Shown: positions 17,379 to 25,948 of the stretch, one piece after another
Numbering within the stretch: the first letter of the stretch is position 1
Layout of the letters: each line of letters starts with the position of its first letter
Source: Cyanobium sp. C1_MAG_00004
GTDB taxonomy: Bacteria; Cyanobacteriota; Cyanobacteriia; PCC-6307; Cyanobiaceae
NCBI GenBank assembly: GCA_027486935.1
Contig: JAIXOF010000121.1
Coordinates: forward strand, 1-35,371
Reading direction: 5' to 3'
DNA: 35,371 nt
The notes under the pieces: model-generated
What the model saw: the letters and a program-made list of their open reading frames with translations, nothing else
Told to the model about the DNA's origin: nothing
Database searches by the model: none
Program-made: the position numbers and the translations under genes

Positions 17379-17516
17379 ATGACCAAGCGCACCCTCGAAG
17401 GAACAAGCCGCAAGCGCAAGCGGGTCTCGGGATTTCGCGTGCGCATGCGCACCCACACCGGCCGCCGGGTGATCAAGGCCCGCCGCCGCCGCGGTCGCGC
17501 CCGTCTGGCGGTCTGA
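17379..17516 (+). CDS. rpmH: Ribosomal protein bL34
   Basis: This 45-residue, very basic protein has the canonical L34 pattern: [20 protein letters not shown], then an [19 protein letters not shown] stretch. It is a large-subunit protein bound near the exit tunnel. rnpA begins 4 bp after the stop, the near-universal bacterial order. A GATAAA-type -10 candidate lies at 17341-17346 without a convincing -35. Confidence 0.97.
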   Translation: MTKRTLEGTSRKRKRVSGFRVRMRTHTGRRVIKARRRRGRARLAV

Positions 17517-17520
17517 GGCT

Positions 17521-17904
17521 TTGGCCCTGCCCCAGCGACACCGGTTGCGGGGCCAGCGCGTCTTTGACGCCTTGTACAAACGGGGGCGAGCCGTCCATGG
17601 CGAAGCCATGGTGCTGCGTTGGATGGCCGCCCAGAGCCGGTTGATCCCCCCCGGTCCCGACCAGGACCTGCCCAGCCCCTGGCGATGCGGGGTTGTGGTG
17701 AGCACCAAGGTCCACAAGCGGTCGGTGCAACGCAACCGTCTGCGCAGACAGCTCCATCAGGCAGTTCTGCAGCAGTTGCATGGCTGCAGCGGACCACCCC
17801 TGTGGCTGCTGATCAGTCTGAAACCTGGCAGCGCCACCTGGGAATCACCCCGTCTGCTGGGAGAATGCTGCGATCTCCTCGACAAAGCCGGACTCACCCC
17901 ATGA
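17521..17904 (+). CDS. rnpA: Ribonuclease P protein component
   Basis: The 127-residue protein is the RNase P protein, which binds the catalytic RNA and pre-tRNA leader during 5' maturation. It has the N-terminal LPQRHRLRGQRVFDALYKRG, the substrate-cleft strand GVVVSTKVHKRSVQRNRLRR containing the conserved RNR box, and a C-terminal helix. It starts with TTG at 17521, 4 bp after rpmH, because no ATG or GTG fits. There is a short Pro/Gly insertion (IPPGPDQDLPSP) before the RNR region. The stop overlaps the PH-domain gene by 4 bases (ATGA). Confidence 0.93.
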   Translation: MALPQRHRLRGQRVFDALYKRGRAVHGEAMVLRWMAAQSRLIPPGPDQDLPSPWRCGVVVSTKVHKRSVQRNRLRRQLHQAVLQQLHGCSGPPLWLLISLKPGSATWESPRLLGECCDLLDKAGLTP

Positions 17905-18317
17905 CCCAGGAGCCCGTCGCCCCCGGAATCAAGGTTGACGAAACCGTCTTCTACGAAGGGGGGCCGGCCCGGGGCGACCTGATCTTCAACATCGTTCTCG
18001 GCCTGAGCCTGATCGGCCTGCCATTCACCATCGCCGCCGTCGTGCGGGCGCTGTGGCTGCGGTTCCGCATCACCAGCCGTCGCATCGAGGTCAATGGCGG
18101 CTGGCTGGGTCGGAACCGCACCCAGGTGGTCTACAGCCAGGTCCGCGAGGTGCGCAGCGTGGCCCGCGGTTTCGGGGCCTGGGGTGACATGGTGTTGGTG
18201 CTCAACGACGGCTCCAAGCTCGAGATGCGCTCCGTTCCCCGGTTTCGCGAAATCGAGGCCTACATCGACGAGCGTCGCCGCTCCAGGCCCGCCGCCCCCA
18301 AGGGCATGGCGGCCTGA
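17901..18317 (+). CDS. Bacterial PH-domain membrane protein
   Basis: The 138-residue protein begins MTQEPVAPGIKVDETVFYEG, then a hydrophobic stretch (LIFNIVLGLSLIGLPFTIAA) and a PH-like domain with the strand pattern RFRITSRRIEVNGGWLGRNR and TQVVYSQVREVRSVARGF. This matches small bacterial PH proteins with an N-terminal membrane anchor. Function is unknown. It fills the slot between rnpA and yidC where many bacteria carry yidD, and its ATG overlaps the rnpA stop, suggesting a link to membrane insertion; that link is inferred. Confidence 0.82.
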   Translation: MTQEPVAPGIKVDETVFYEGGPARGDLIFNIVLGLSLIGLPFTIAAVVRALWLRFRITSRRIEVNGGWLGRNRTQVVYSQVREVRSVARGFGAWGDMVLVLNDGSKLEMRSVPRFREIEAYIDERRRSRPAAPKGMAA

Positions 18318-18377
18318 TCGGCCTGAGCGATCGGTCACACTGAGCTCCAAATCCATTCCCCGTCGTCTTCCGCTGTC

Positions 18378-19517
18378 GTGATCGGCTACATCTCCGACAA
18401 CCTGCTGCTGCCCATCCTCGACTTCTTCTATGGATTGGTGCCCAGCTACGGGCTGGCAATCATCGCCCTGACGGTGGTGATCCGCCTGGCGCTGTTCCCC
18501 TTGAGCGCCGGCTCGATCCGCAACGCCCGCCGCATGCGCATCGCCCAGCCGGTGATGCAGAAGCGCCAGGCCGAGATCAAGAGCAAGTACGCCAACAATC
18601 CCCAGAAGCAACAGGAGGAGCTGGGCAATCTGATGAAGGAGTTCGGCAGTCCGCTGGCGGGCTGCCTGCCCCTGCTGGTGCAGATGCCGATCCTGTTCGC
18701 CCTGTTCGCGACCCTGCGGGGCTCACCGTTCGCCGATGTGCCCTACACCATCAACCTCAAGGTGTTGCCGGCCGAGCAGATCGCCGCAGTCGAGGCCAAG
18801 CCGTTCAACAGCCCCAGCCATTCGATCTTCGTCACCGAGACCAACCACGTCCCGGTGATCGCGACCCTGGAGGGCGGCACCAAACTCGGCGTTGGTGACA
18901 GCACCCAGGTCAGCCTGCACACCAAGGACGGTCAGGGCTTTGCCGCGGTGCTGGGCGGCGTCGAAAACGGCGATGCCTTTGCCCCCACCTGGAGCGTCAC
19001 CAAGGGTGAGGGTGTGGTCAGCGTTGATGCCAACGGCACGATCAAGGCCATCACAACCGGTGATGCCACCGTCGAGGCCAAGATCCCAGGCCTGGCGGCC
19101 CGCAGCGGCTTCCTGTTCATCAAGGCCCTCGGTCAGGTGGGCTTCATGACCGATGGGCAGGTGAACTGGGACATCGCGATCCTGGTGGCCGGCTTCGGCA
19201 TCAGCCTGTTCGCCAGCCAGATCCTCTCGGGCATGGGCATGCCCGCCAACCCCCAGCAGTCGACGGCCAACAAGATCACCCCGGTGATGATCACGGGCAT
19301 GTTCCTGTTCTTCCCCCTGCCGGCCGGTGTGCTGCTTTACATGGTGGTGGCGAACATCTTCCAGGCCCTGCAGACCTTCCTGCTGGGGCGTGAAGCTCTG
19401 CCTGAGAACCTGCAGCAGATCCTCGATCAACAGATGTCCCAGCAGAATCTGGCCACCGCCGGCGGCGGCAGCGTCAGTGGCGACCGGCTGCCCTTTGAGC
19501 CCAAGAGCAAAAAGTAA
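18378..19517 (+). CDS. yidC: Membrane protein insertase YidC with an Ig-like insertion
   Basis: The 379-residue YidC/Oxa1 protein inserts proteins into the plasma and thylakoid membranes. The first conserved helix has [15 protein letters not shown] with the essential Arg36, followed by the cytoplasmic helical hairpin ([20 protein letters not shown]) and the helix [16 protein letters not shown]. Residues about 155-240, in the exported loop after the second helix, form a strand-rich insert with [20 protein letters not shown] and [11 protein letters not shown], which resembles the bacterial Ig-like type 2 fold. Three more helices and a basic tail follow. It starts with GTG at 18378. Confidence 0.94.
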   Translation: MIGYISDNLLLPILDFFYGLVPSYGLAIIALTVVIRLALFPLSAGSIRNARRMRIAQPVMQKRQAEIKSKYANNPQKQQEELGNLMKEFGSPLAGCLPLLVQMPILFALFATLRGSPFADVPYTINLKVLPAEQIAAVEAKPFNSPSHSIFVTETNHVPVIATLEGGTKLGVGDSTQVSLHTKDGQGFAAVLGGVENGDAFAPTWSVTKGEGVVSVDANGTIKAITTGDATVEAKIPGLAARSGFLFIKALGQVGFMTDGQVNWDIAILVAGFGISLFASQILSGMGMPANPQQSTANKITPVMITGMFLFFPLPAGVLLYMVVANIFQALQTFLLGREALPENLQQILDQQMSQQNLATAGGGSVSGDRLPFEPKSKK

Positions 19518-19534
19518 GCAGGCCCCATTCATCC

Positions 19535-20023
19535 ATGGCTGAGCCCCTCGGTCCCATTGCCGTTCAGGATCTGCTGAGCACTGAAGCCGGCGTCAGCTGG
19601 CAGGTGCACCAGCAGATCGCCGGCCTCGCCAGTCAGGGACCGGTCGTCGGCCGGATCAACGCCAGGCCCGATGGTCCGCTGCTGCGCCTTGAAGGCGAAC
19701 TGCAGGCCAGCGTCAGCCTGCGCTGTGACCGTTGCCTGCAGACCTATGCCCAACCCCTGAAGGCCCGGGTCAGCGAGCGCCTCGCCATCGGTGGCAGCGA
19801 CCAGGAGCTGGCCGAAGCCCTCGATTTCGATGCCGATGGGTTCAGCGAGCAGCTCGATCCCAATGGCAGGTTTGACCCCGAGCGCTGGGTCTACGAGCAA
19901 TTGAGCCTGCAGCTGCCCCTGGTCAATCGCTGCGGACCCGATTGCCCTGGACCTGCCAGCTGGGGAACCCCTGATCCGTTGCCGGATCCCCGCTGGGCTG
20001 CCCTCAGGTCCCTGGACCCATGA
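19535..20023 (+). CDS. DUF177 (YceD-family) protein
   Basis: The 162-residue protein has the DUF177 pattern with the first cysteine pair in LRCDRCLQTYAQPL, a central acidic stretch and a C-terminal cysteine pair, NRCGPDCPG, which may bind zinc. Bacterial and plastid members are linked to 23S rRNA and large-subunit accumulation; the bacterial gene commonly precedes rpmF, which is absent here. It follows yidC by 17 bp and precedes the AAA gene by 7 bp, so all three are probably co-transcribed. Confidence 0.88.
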   Translation: MAEPLGPIAVQDLLSTEAGVSWQVHQQIAGLASQGPVVGRINARPDGPLLRLEGELQASVSLRCDRCLQTYAQPLKARVSERLAIGGSDQELAEALDFDADGFSEQLDPNGRFDPERWVYEQLSLQLPLVNRCGPDCPGPASWGTPDPLPDPRWAALRSLDP

Positions 20024-20030
20024 ACCCGCC

Positions 20031-21506
20031 GTGAGCCGGACCTGGGCCGACCAGCTCGATCTGTTGATCCGGGCGCGCACCCCCATTGTCTGGATCCGCA
20101 GCTTTGAGGAGCAGCGGGTCGAGGCGCTGCTGCAGCAGGCGGCCCGGCGCCTGGGGGGCCGCACCCTGTTGGGCTGGGATTTCATCGCCGGCCTGGCCGG
20201 CGCCCCCAACCGCGAAGGCGAGGCCGCCCGCAACCCGATGGCGGCCCTGGCCGTGCTCGACGGCCTTCCCCCCGACAGCGGTGCGATCCTGCTGTTGCGG
20301 GATTTTCACCGTTACGGCGACGATGCCGGGGTGTGCCGCAGGCTGCGCAACCTGGCGGTCAGCCTGCGTCAGGTGCCGCACACGATCGTGATCACCGCCC
20401 CCGAGTGGCAGCTGCCGCTGGAGCTCGAGGACTGCATCACGGTGCTGGATCTGCCCCTGCCCGAGCCCGCCGAGATTCAGCAGCTGCTGGTCAGCATCGC
20501 CAACGCCAGCGCCCAGCCCCTGGAGCCGGCGGTGCTCGAGCAGCTCACGGCCGCCTGTCATGGCCTGAGCGAGCAGCGGGTGCGCCAGATCGCCGCCCGC
20601 GCCCTGGCCCAGCGCGGCGCCCTGGGCGAAGCCGACCTGCTGGATGTGCTCGAGCAGAAGCGGCAGGTGATCGCCCGCAGCGAACTGCTCGAGTACTGCC
20701 CCAGCGAGGCCACCACCGCCGACATCGGCGGCCTCGAAGAGCTGAAGCGCTGGCTTGAGCAGCGTCACATGGCCTTTGGTGACGAGGCCCAGGCCTACGG
20801 CCTGCCCCTGCCCCGGGGGGTGTTGCTGGTCGGCCCCCAGGGCACGGGCAAATCACTGACCGCCAAAGCGATCGCCCACACCTGGGCCATGCCGCTGCTG
20901 CGGCTCGACGTGGGCCGCCTGTTCGCCGGGCTGGTGGGGGCCAGCGAAGCCCGCACCCGCGAGATGATCCAGCGGGCCGAGGCCATGGCCCCGTGCGTGC
21001 TCTGGATCGATGAGATCGACAAGGGCTTTGGCGGCAACTCGCGCAGCGACGGCGGCACCAGCCAGCGGGTGTTGGCCACCGTGCTCACCTGGATGGCCGA
21101 AAAGACCAGCGCCGTGTTTGTGGTGGCCACCGCCAACGGCGTCGAGGCCCTGCCGCCCGAGCTGGTGCGCAAGGGGCGCTTTGATGAGATTTTTCTGCTC
21201 GATCTGCCCAGCGCCGCCGAGCGCGCCGCGATCCTGGACCTGCAGCTGCGCCGACGGCGGCCCGATCACACGATCCCCCTGCAGGTGCTGGTCGACCGCA
21301 CAGCGGGCTTTTCGGGGGCCGAGCTCGAGCAGACCGTGATCGAAGCTATGCATCTGGCCTTTGCCGACCAGCGCGAGTTCGGCGAAGCGGACCTGATCGC
21401 CGCCGCCACCCAGGTGGTGCCCCTGTCGCGCACCGCCCGCGAGCAACTCGAGCAGCTCAAGCAGTGGGCCAGCAGCGGCCGCGCCCGCCCGGCCTCACGC
21501 ATGTAA
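20031..21506 (+). CDS. Ycf46-like AAA ATPase
   Basis: The 491-residue protein has an N-terminal degenerate ATPase-like region (about 1-220) with [12 protein letters not shown] and [11 protein letters not shown], then a classical AAA module: Walker A GPQGTGKS (Lys274), Walker [10 protein letters not shown] (Asp327, Glu328), sensor 1 VVATAN, and RKGRFDEIF. This is the layout of Ycf46, found in cyanobacteria and red-algal plastids and linked in cyanobacteria to inorganic carbon use. The start is GTG at 20031. The C-terminal [13 protein letters not shown] fits the AAA lid. The molecular role is not settled. Confidence 0.87.
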   Translation: MSRTWADQLDLLIRARTPIVWIRSFEEQRVEALLQQAARRLGGRTLLGWDFIAGLAGAPNREGEAARNPMAALAVLDGLPPDSGAILLLRDFHRYGDDAGVCRRLRNLAVSLRQVPHTIVITAPEWQLPLELEDCITVLDLPLPEPAEIQQLLVSIANASAQPLEPAVLEQLTAACHGLSEQRVRQIAARALAQRGALGEADLLDVLEQKRQVIARSELLEYCPSEATTADIGGLEELKRWLEQRHMAFGDEAQAYGLPLPRGVLLVGPQGTGKSLTAKAIAHTWAMPLLRLDVGRLFAGLVGASEARTREMIQRAEAMAPCVLWIDEIDKGFGGNSRSDGGTSQRVLATVLTWMAEKTSAVFVVATANGVEALPPELVRKGRFDEIFLLDLPSAAERAAILDLQLRRRRPDHTIPLQVLVDRTAGFSGAELEQTVIEAMHLAFADQREFGEADLIAAATQVVPLSRTAREQLEQLKQWASSGRARPASRM

Positions 21507-21605
21507 CGCTTCTGTGAAGAACTTCTAATCCAGGTAACGACCTGGGGTGTCGCTTCTCTGCAGCCCTGCAACCGCCCATAGGGTCGCTGCAACCGCAGGC
21601 CCGCC

Positions 21606-21785
21606 GTGCTGCCCAATCCCGCCCCCCGCGACCGCAGCGAACTCACCAGTCAGCTGGCCGTCGCCGCCCTTGGTGCTGGCCTGGTCACCACCATCGCCGT
21701 TGCCCAGGGCCAGAACCCGATGACCGCCCTGGGGATCACCCTGTTCTCGGCGATTGCCGCGGTGATGGTCGGCCAGGTGCTTTGA
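21606..21785 (+). CDS. Small membrane protein of unknown function (59 residues)
   Basis: A GTG-started frame encodes a charged start (MLPNPAPRDRSELTSQ) and two short hydrophobic stretches, LAVAALGAGLVTTIAVA and ALGITLFSAIAAVMVGQVL, ending in TGA at 21785. Third positions are GC-rich like the surrounding genes, which supports coding. I do not recognise the family. It is 99 bp behind the AAA gene on the same strand and may be independently transcribed. It may be a small thylakoid or plasma membrane protein. Confidence 0.65.
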   Translation: MLPNPAPRDRSELTSQLAVAALGAGLVTTIAVAQGQNPMTALGITLFSAIAAVMVGQVL

Positions 21786-21828
21786 GTCAGCCCTGGACGC
21801 AGCTATTCAGAACGGGCAACAGTTGTCA

Positions 21829-21843
21829 AAATGCGCCGCATTT
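21829..21843. promoter_or_regulatory. 15-bp palindrome AAATGCG-C-CGCATTT
   Basis: Perfect 7-bp arms around a single central base lie in the 156-bp gap before a secreted-protein gene. With a one-base centre it is more likely a protein-binding dyad than an RNA hairpin. A second small dyad, GGCAA-GTTG-TTGCC, lies at 21879-21892. No promoter boxes were convincing. Confidence 0.35.
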
Positions 21844-21941
21844 GCGGTCATTGTGTTGAACAACAGCGAACAAAATGGGGCAAGTTGTTGCCTCGGACCT
21901 GCTCTCTGTTCATGCTGAAGAGGTCGTTCCCCTGATCGGCC

Positions 21942-22442
21942 TTGTTCATCTTGCGACCTGTCTTTCTGCCCTGTTCTGGCAGTGTCCTGGCGGCTGCATC
22001 GCTTGCATCGCTGTTGGCGCCAACGTCTGCTCGCGCTGACGTCCTCTATTCCCTGGACACCACGTGCAGCCTGAGGTCGGCAGCACCGGTTCCCTGCCGG
22101 GTCGAGGTGCTCAACGAGAACGATGCCACCCTGTATCGCCACAGGATCGGCACGGTCACAGAGACCATCCGCATCACCGATGCGCCCGTGCGCATGGCCC
22201 TCTGGGATGGCAATGGCAAGCAGTGGAAGAGCCTCACGGGGGCTGCTGCCCGGTTTTCAACCAACACGGTCTGCTTCAACGGGCGTGACCTTTGCGTGGT
22301 CAACCCGAACTATCTCAACAGTGTCCGCCAACAGAATGCCCCGGCGATGGCCGGTCGCGATCTGGTGAAGGTGCACTTCGGCCCCGACGGCCGGATCGAT
22401 GCCACCTGCTACGACCAGGGTTGTGAGGTGAAGCTGCCATGA
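21942..22442 (+). CDS. Secreted protein of unknown function
   Basis: About 163-166 residues starting at a TTG (21942 or 21951). A signal peptide runs through SGSVLAAASLASLLAPTSARA with likely cleavage before DVLYS. The mature protein is small and strand-rich, with cysteines in TTCSLRSAAPVPCRVEV, NTVCFNGRDLCVVNP and DATCYDQGC, which could form three disulfides in the periplasm or outside the cell. I do not recognise the family. Its stop overlaps the ATG of the next secreted protein by 4 bases, so the two are made together. Confidence 0.7.
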   Translation: MFILRPVFLPCSGSVLAAASLASLLAPTSARADVLYSLDTTCSLRSAAPVPCRVEVLNENDATLYRHRIGTVTETIRITDAPVRMALWDGNGKQWKSLTGAAARFSTNTVCFNGRDLCVVNPNYLNSVRQQNAPAMAGRDLVKVHFGPDGRIDATCYDQGCEVKLP

Positions 22443-23308
22443 GACACCTCACCACGTTGACGGCTGCGCTGGTGCTCTCGGGCCTGACCCTGCCCGCTGC
22501 GGCCCTGACCCCCCTGGATCGGCATGGGCCCTCAAGCGGCATTGCCGATCAGCTGGCCCGCGGCGGTGCGCGCGGCGGCGGTGGCGGTGGTGTGCGTGGT
22601 GGCGGTGGCGCTGCGGCCAGGCCCCAGACCGGGTTTGCGTCGGCTGGCAGTGGGCTGAACCGGGGCACGAGCCGTCCATCGGGTGGCTGGAGTTCCAGGG
22701 TCCCTGCCGATCGGGCCACCCCTTCACTCAATCGCGGTGGATTCGCTCAACGCAACGGCGGCTTTGATGGTGGCATCAATCGCGATTTCAACCGCGATGT
22801 GAACCGTGATGTGAACCGCAATGTCAATCGCGATGTCAGCCGTAATGTCAATCGCAACATCACGCGCAACTGGGGCGGCAATGTCAATCTTGCCGGCGTC
22901 AACCTCTACCCAGGTTGGGCGCGACCGGGTTGGGCTGTAGCCCGTCCCTGGTCCTACGGCTGGTATGGGGGTTGGGCCAGGCCGGCCTGGGGTTGGTGGG
23001 GAGCCAGAGCTGCCGCCTGGGGCATCACGACTCTCGCGACCGCCTCAGTGATCAATGCTGCGGTCAATTCGGCAGTGCAGAACCAGGTCAGTTACATCGT
23101 CGTTCCCGAGACGGACCTGCAATTGCTCTATGGCACAGTTCAGCCCAGTGGCAGCAATGGCGTCACCTTTCTGGTGACTGACAACGGCAACAGCTTCCGG
23201 CTCACAGCCGACTGTGAGGCCGGCACCCTCAACGGCACTGTGCCCTCCAGTGCTGCCGAAGCCGAGTTGGTCAATGCGGCCTGTCAGGTGGCCTATGGCG
23301 CTGCCTGA
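22439..23308 (+). CDS. Secreted Gly-rich, Asn-Arg-repeat protein
   Basis: The 289-residue protein has a signal peptide (TTLTAALVLSGLTLPAAA, then LTPLD). It continues with a glycine-rich stretch (about 40-60), a region of eight tetrapeptide units of Asn-Arg-(Asp/Asn)-Val type (about 114-145), an aromatic part rich in Trp, Tyr, Gly and Arg (WSYGWYGGWARPAWGWWGAR), and a C-terminal domain (about 215-289) with YIVVPETDLQLLYGTVQPSG and two cysteines. The C-terminal domain looks folded and the rest disordered. Function is unknown; a cell-surface or matrix protein is plausible. It is translationally coupled to the preceding secreted protein. Confidence 0.75.
   Translation: MRHLTTLTAALVLSGLTLPAAALTPLDRHGPSSGIADQLARGGARGGGGGGVRGGGGAAARPQTGFASAGSGLNRGTSRPSGGWSSRVPADRATPSLNRGGFAQRNGGFDGGINRDFNRDVNRDVNRNVNRDVSRNVNRNITRNWGGNVNLAGVNLYPGWARPGWAVARPWSYGWYGGWARPAWGWWGARAAAWGITTLATASVINAAVNSAVQNQVSYIVVPETDLQLLYGTVQPSGSNGVTFLVTDNGNSFRLTADCEAGTLNGTVPSSAAEAELVNAACQVAYGAA
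22778..22873 (+). repeat. 12-bp in-frame tandem repeat, 8 units (NRDV-type)
   Basis: Eight diverged 12-bp units of the AACCGCGATGTG type encode Asn-Arg-Asp-Val and close variants (NRDF, NRNV, SRNV, NRNI, TRNW) in the secreted protein. The unit keeps frame, so expansion or contraction would be tolerated. Confidence 0.88.
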
Positions 23309-23330
23309 TTGGGGCCGGTGGCAGGTTCGT

Positions 23331-24305
23331 TCAGAGCTCGATCCGCACCATGCAGCGGAACCCCATGTGACACGTGCTGGTGTCGATCCCCTGGGCCATG
23401 CGCGCTGACGGCCGGTATCGGCGGCAGTAGCTGGGTGCACACAGAAACGATCCCCCCTTGACCACTTTGCGCGGCACGTCACCGTGTTCCGAGCTGGGAT
23501 CGACACTGGCGCGGCGGGCACTGTCCTCTGCCTCTGCGCAGCAACCCGAGAGCGCTGACGTTCTGCCCGACTCGGATGACTCCTGCTCAGGGCAGTGGGT
23601 GCCATACCAGCTGTCGGTCCACTCCCAGACGTTGCCGATCATGTCGAGCAGGCCGTAGTCATTGGCCGGGAATGAGCCCACCGGCGAGGTGCGTTCCCAG
23701 CCGTCGAGGCGGCTGTTGTGGTGCGGGAACGCTCCTTGAAACGTGTTGGCCATCGGTACACCGCCAGGGTGAAGCGTGTCGCCCCAGGCAAATTCAAAGC
23801 CCTGGCGGCCGCCCCAGGCGGCCCGCTCCCATTCGGGCTCTCGGGGCAGTTGCTTGCCAATCCAGCTCGCATAGGCCATGGCATCGGCATGGGCGACATG
23901 CACGACCGGATGGTGATCACGCTCCTTGATCGAGCTGCCGGGTCCCTCGGGGTGGCGCCAGTCGGCGCCGGCGATGTACTGCCACCAGTGGTAGTGGTTG
24001 CCCCGGTCGATCGGACCCGCTGGTGGCACAAACACGATCGAGGCTGGCTGCAGTTGGTCGGGATGGGCTCCCGGATAGAGGCCCGAATCGGCAGCGCGCT
24101 CGGCGACCGTCACATGCCCGGTGGTTTTGACGAACTTGCGGAACTGGGCGTTGGTGACCGGTGTCCGGTCAATCCAGAAGCCCGGTACCTCCACCCGGTG
24201 GGCTGGGGCCTCCTCCGGGTAGTGGTGATCCGAGCCCATCACAAAGGAGCCCCCTGGAATCCACACCATGCCAGGGGCCGGCGGTCGTCCAGGGGGCTTG
24301 GGCAT
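23331..24305 (-). CDS. Formylglycine-generating enzyme (sulfatase maturase)
   Basis: The 324-residue protein oxidises the active-site cysteine of sulfatases to formylglycine. It has FGE-sulfatase domain sequence throughout: MVWIPGGSFVMGSDHHYPEE, FWIDRTPVTNAQFRKFV, QLPREPEWERAAWGG, NVWEWTDSWYG and KGGSFLCAPSYCRRYR. The pair Cys289/Cys294 matches the two copper-binding catalytic cysteines of true FGE, so it is a maturase rather than a generic SUMF1-like protein. An unusual 40-residue Ser/Glu/Cys-rich stretch (about 238-278) sits before the catalytic segment. No signal peptide is seen. It lies 23 bp behind the sulfatase gene, its likely substrate. Confidence 0.92.
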   Translation of the reverse strand: MPKPPGRPPAPGMVWIPGGSFVMGSDHHYPEEAPAHRVEVPGFWIDRTPVTNAQFRKFVKTTGHVTVAERAADSGLYPGAHPDQLQPASIVFVPPAGPIDRGNHYHWWQYIAGADWRHPEGPGSSIKERDHHPVVHVAHADAMAYASWIGKQLPREPEWERAAWGGRQGFEFAWGDTLHPGGVPMANTFQGAFPHHNSRLDGWERTSPVGSFPANDYGLLDMIGNVWEWTDSWYGTHCPEQESSESGRTSALSGCCAEAEDSARRASVDPSSEHGDVPRKVVKGGSFLCAPSYCRRYRPSARMAQGIDTSTCHMGFRCMVRIEL

Positions 24306-24328
24306 TGGGCTTGTCGATCGGTTGGTGA

Positions 24329-25840
24329 TCAGGAGGCGCCGCTGGCGGCGTGCTCCAGTTTCTCCATCACCCGTTCCAGCGAGAAGCTGGCTGCCTTCTG
24401 GCGCGGTGGATAGTCGATGAAGGTCTTGAGAAACTCACCCACGTAAGCCTGGGCGGGCACGATCAGAAAGACGTGGTCGAAGATCCAGTCCCAGTAGGTG
24501 TTGGAGGTGATGTCGGCGCGCTCGTAGGGGTCGGTTAGCAGGTTGAAGATTTTGGGCACGCGCAGTTCGACGAACGGCTCGGCCCAGATCTGGCAGGTGC
24601 CGGTGGCCCGCTGCTCGCGAAACACGAACTTCCAGTTGTCGTACCGCAGCCCCACCAGATCGCCGTCATCCGAGAAGTAGAAGAACTCCTTGCGGGGACT
24701 CGTGTCGTTCTTGCCCATCCAGTAGTCGAGCATGTTGTAGCCATCGAGGTGGATGCGAAATGTCTTGTCGCCCACCTGGTAGCCGCCCAGCAGCTTCTGT
24801 TTGATCTCGGGTTCACCGGCGGCGGCCAGAAGCGTCGGCAGCCAGTCGAGGTGGCTGCAGATGCCGGTGATGTTCGTACCGGCAGGGATCTTGCCAGGCC
24901 AGCGCACGATTGCGGGCACGCGGTAGGCCCCTTCCCAGTTGGTGTTCTTCTCGCTGCGGAAGGGGGTCATGCCGGCATCGGGCCAGCTGTTCATGTGGGG
25001 CCCGTTGTCGGTGCCGTACATCACGATCGTGTCGTCAGTGACGCCCAGCTCATCGAGCAGATCCAACATCTCGCCGATGCATTCGTCGTGATAGATCATC
25101 ACGTCGTGGTATTCCGACTGCCAGCGGCCGCTGCGTCCCACATCCTGCGGGCGCGCGTAGGTGCGGAAGTGCATGTGGGTCGTGTTGAACCACACAAAGA
25201 ACGGTTCGCCTGAAGCCACTGCATCGCGGATGAAGCGTTTGGCTTCGGCCATGAATTCGTCATCGGCCGTTTCCATGCGCTTGCGGGTCAGCGGACCTGT
25301 GCTTTCAATGCGCTGGGTGCCATCGCCATTGGCCCAGGAGTGCAGCACGCCGCGGGGCGCAAAGCGCTTGCGGAAGTTGGGAAACTCCGGATCGTCTTCC
25401 TTGGGATAGTCCCGCAGTTCAGGCTCTTCCTCCGCATTGAGGTGGTAGAGGTTGCCGAAGAACTCATCGAACCCGTGCATCGTTGGCAGGTGTTCGTCGC
25501 GGTCGCCGAAGTGGTTCTTGCCGAACTGGCCCGTGCGGTAGCCCTGGGGCTTGAGCAGCTCCGCAATCGTTGGATCCTCGGCGCGAAAGCCCTGCTCGGC
25601 TCCCGGCAGCCCCACCTTGCTGAGGCCGGTTCGGTAGACGCTCTGACCGGTGATGAAGGCGGCCCGACCGGCGGTGCAGCTCTGCTCCGCGTAGTAGTGG
25701 ATGAACTTGGCGCCTTCCTTGGCGATCCGGTCAATGTTGGGGGTCTGATATCCCATCAGGCCATGGCTGTAGCAGCTCAGATTGCTCTGGCCGATGTCAT
25801 CGCCCCAGAGAATCAAGATGTTGGGCTTGCCGTTGGGCAT
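24329..25840 (-). CDS. Arylsulfatase-type sulfatase (formylglycine enzyme)
   Basis: The 503-residue type I sulfatase has the first metal-binding motif PNILILWGDDIGQSN, the modification motif SCTAGRAAFITGQ with Cys55 (C-x-A-x-R, the alanine variant of C-x-P-x-R) to be turned into formylglycine, and the later metal site VMYGTDNGPH. It hydrolyses sulfate esters; the substrate is unknown. The N-terminus MPNGKPNILIL has no signal peptide, so the enzyme appears cytoplasmic, unlike many secreted sulfatases. The adjacent FGE can mature it. It is 108 bp downstream of the BASS transporter gene on the same strand. Confidence 0.93.
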   Translation of the reverse strand: MPNGKPNILILWGDDIGQSNLSCYSHGLMGYQTPNIDRIAKEGAKFIHYYAEQSCTAGRAAFITGQSVYRTGLSKVGLPGAEQGFRAEDPTIAELLKPQGYRTGQFGKNHFGDRDEHLPTMHGFDEFFGNLYHLNAEEEPELRDYPKEDDPEFPNFRKRFAPRGVLHSWANGDGTQRIESTGPLTRKRMETADDEFMAEAKRFIRDAVASGEPFFVWFNTTHMHFRTYARPQDVGRSGRWQSEYHDVMIYHDECIGEMLDLLDELGVTDDTIVMYGTDNGPHMNSWPDAGMTPFRSEKNTNWEGAYRVPAIVRWPGKIPAGTNITGICSHLDWLPTLLAAAGEPEIKQKLLGGYQVGDKTFRIHLDGYNMLDYWMGKNDTSPRKEFFYFSDDGDLVGLRYDNWKFVFREQRATGTCQIWAEPFVELRVPKIFNLLTDPYERADITSNTYWDWIFDHVFLIVPAQAYVGEFLKTFIDYPPRQKAASFSLERVMEKLEHAASGAS

Positions 25841-25948
25841 CGGTGCGCTCAGGACGTCATCTTGATGCTGAAAATGAATCGTGCTGCTGGCATCTGCTGT
25901 TCTGCCTCTGTTTGCATTTTGAAGTGGCGCGTTCTGCCAACTTCAGCG

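Noticed and set aside
15952-17406. 484-codon minus-strand frame opposite sppA, aroH and DUF2808
   Set aside because: Three recognised genes occupy the other strand, and the frame has no family signature.
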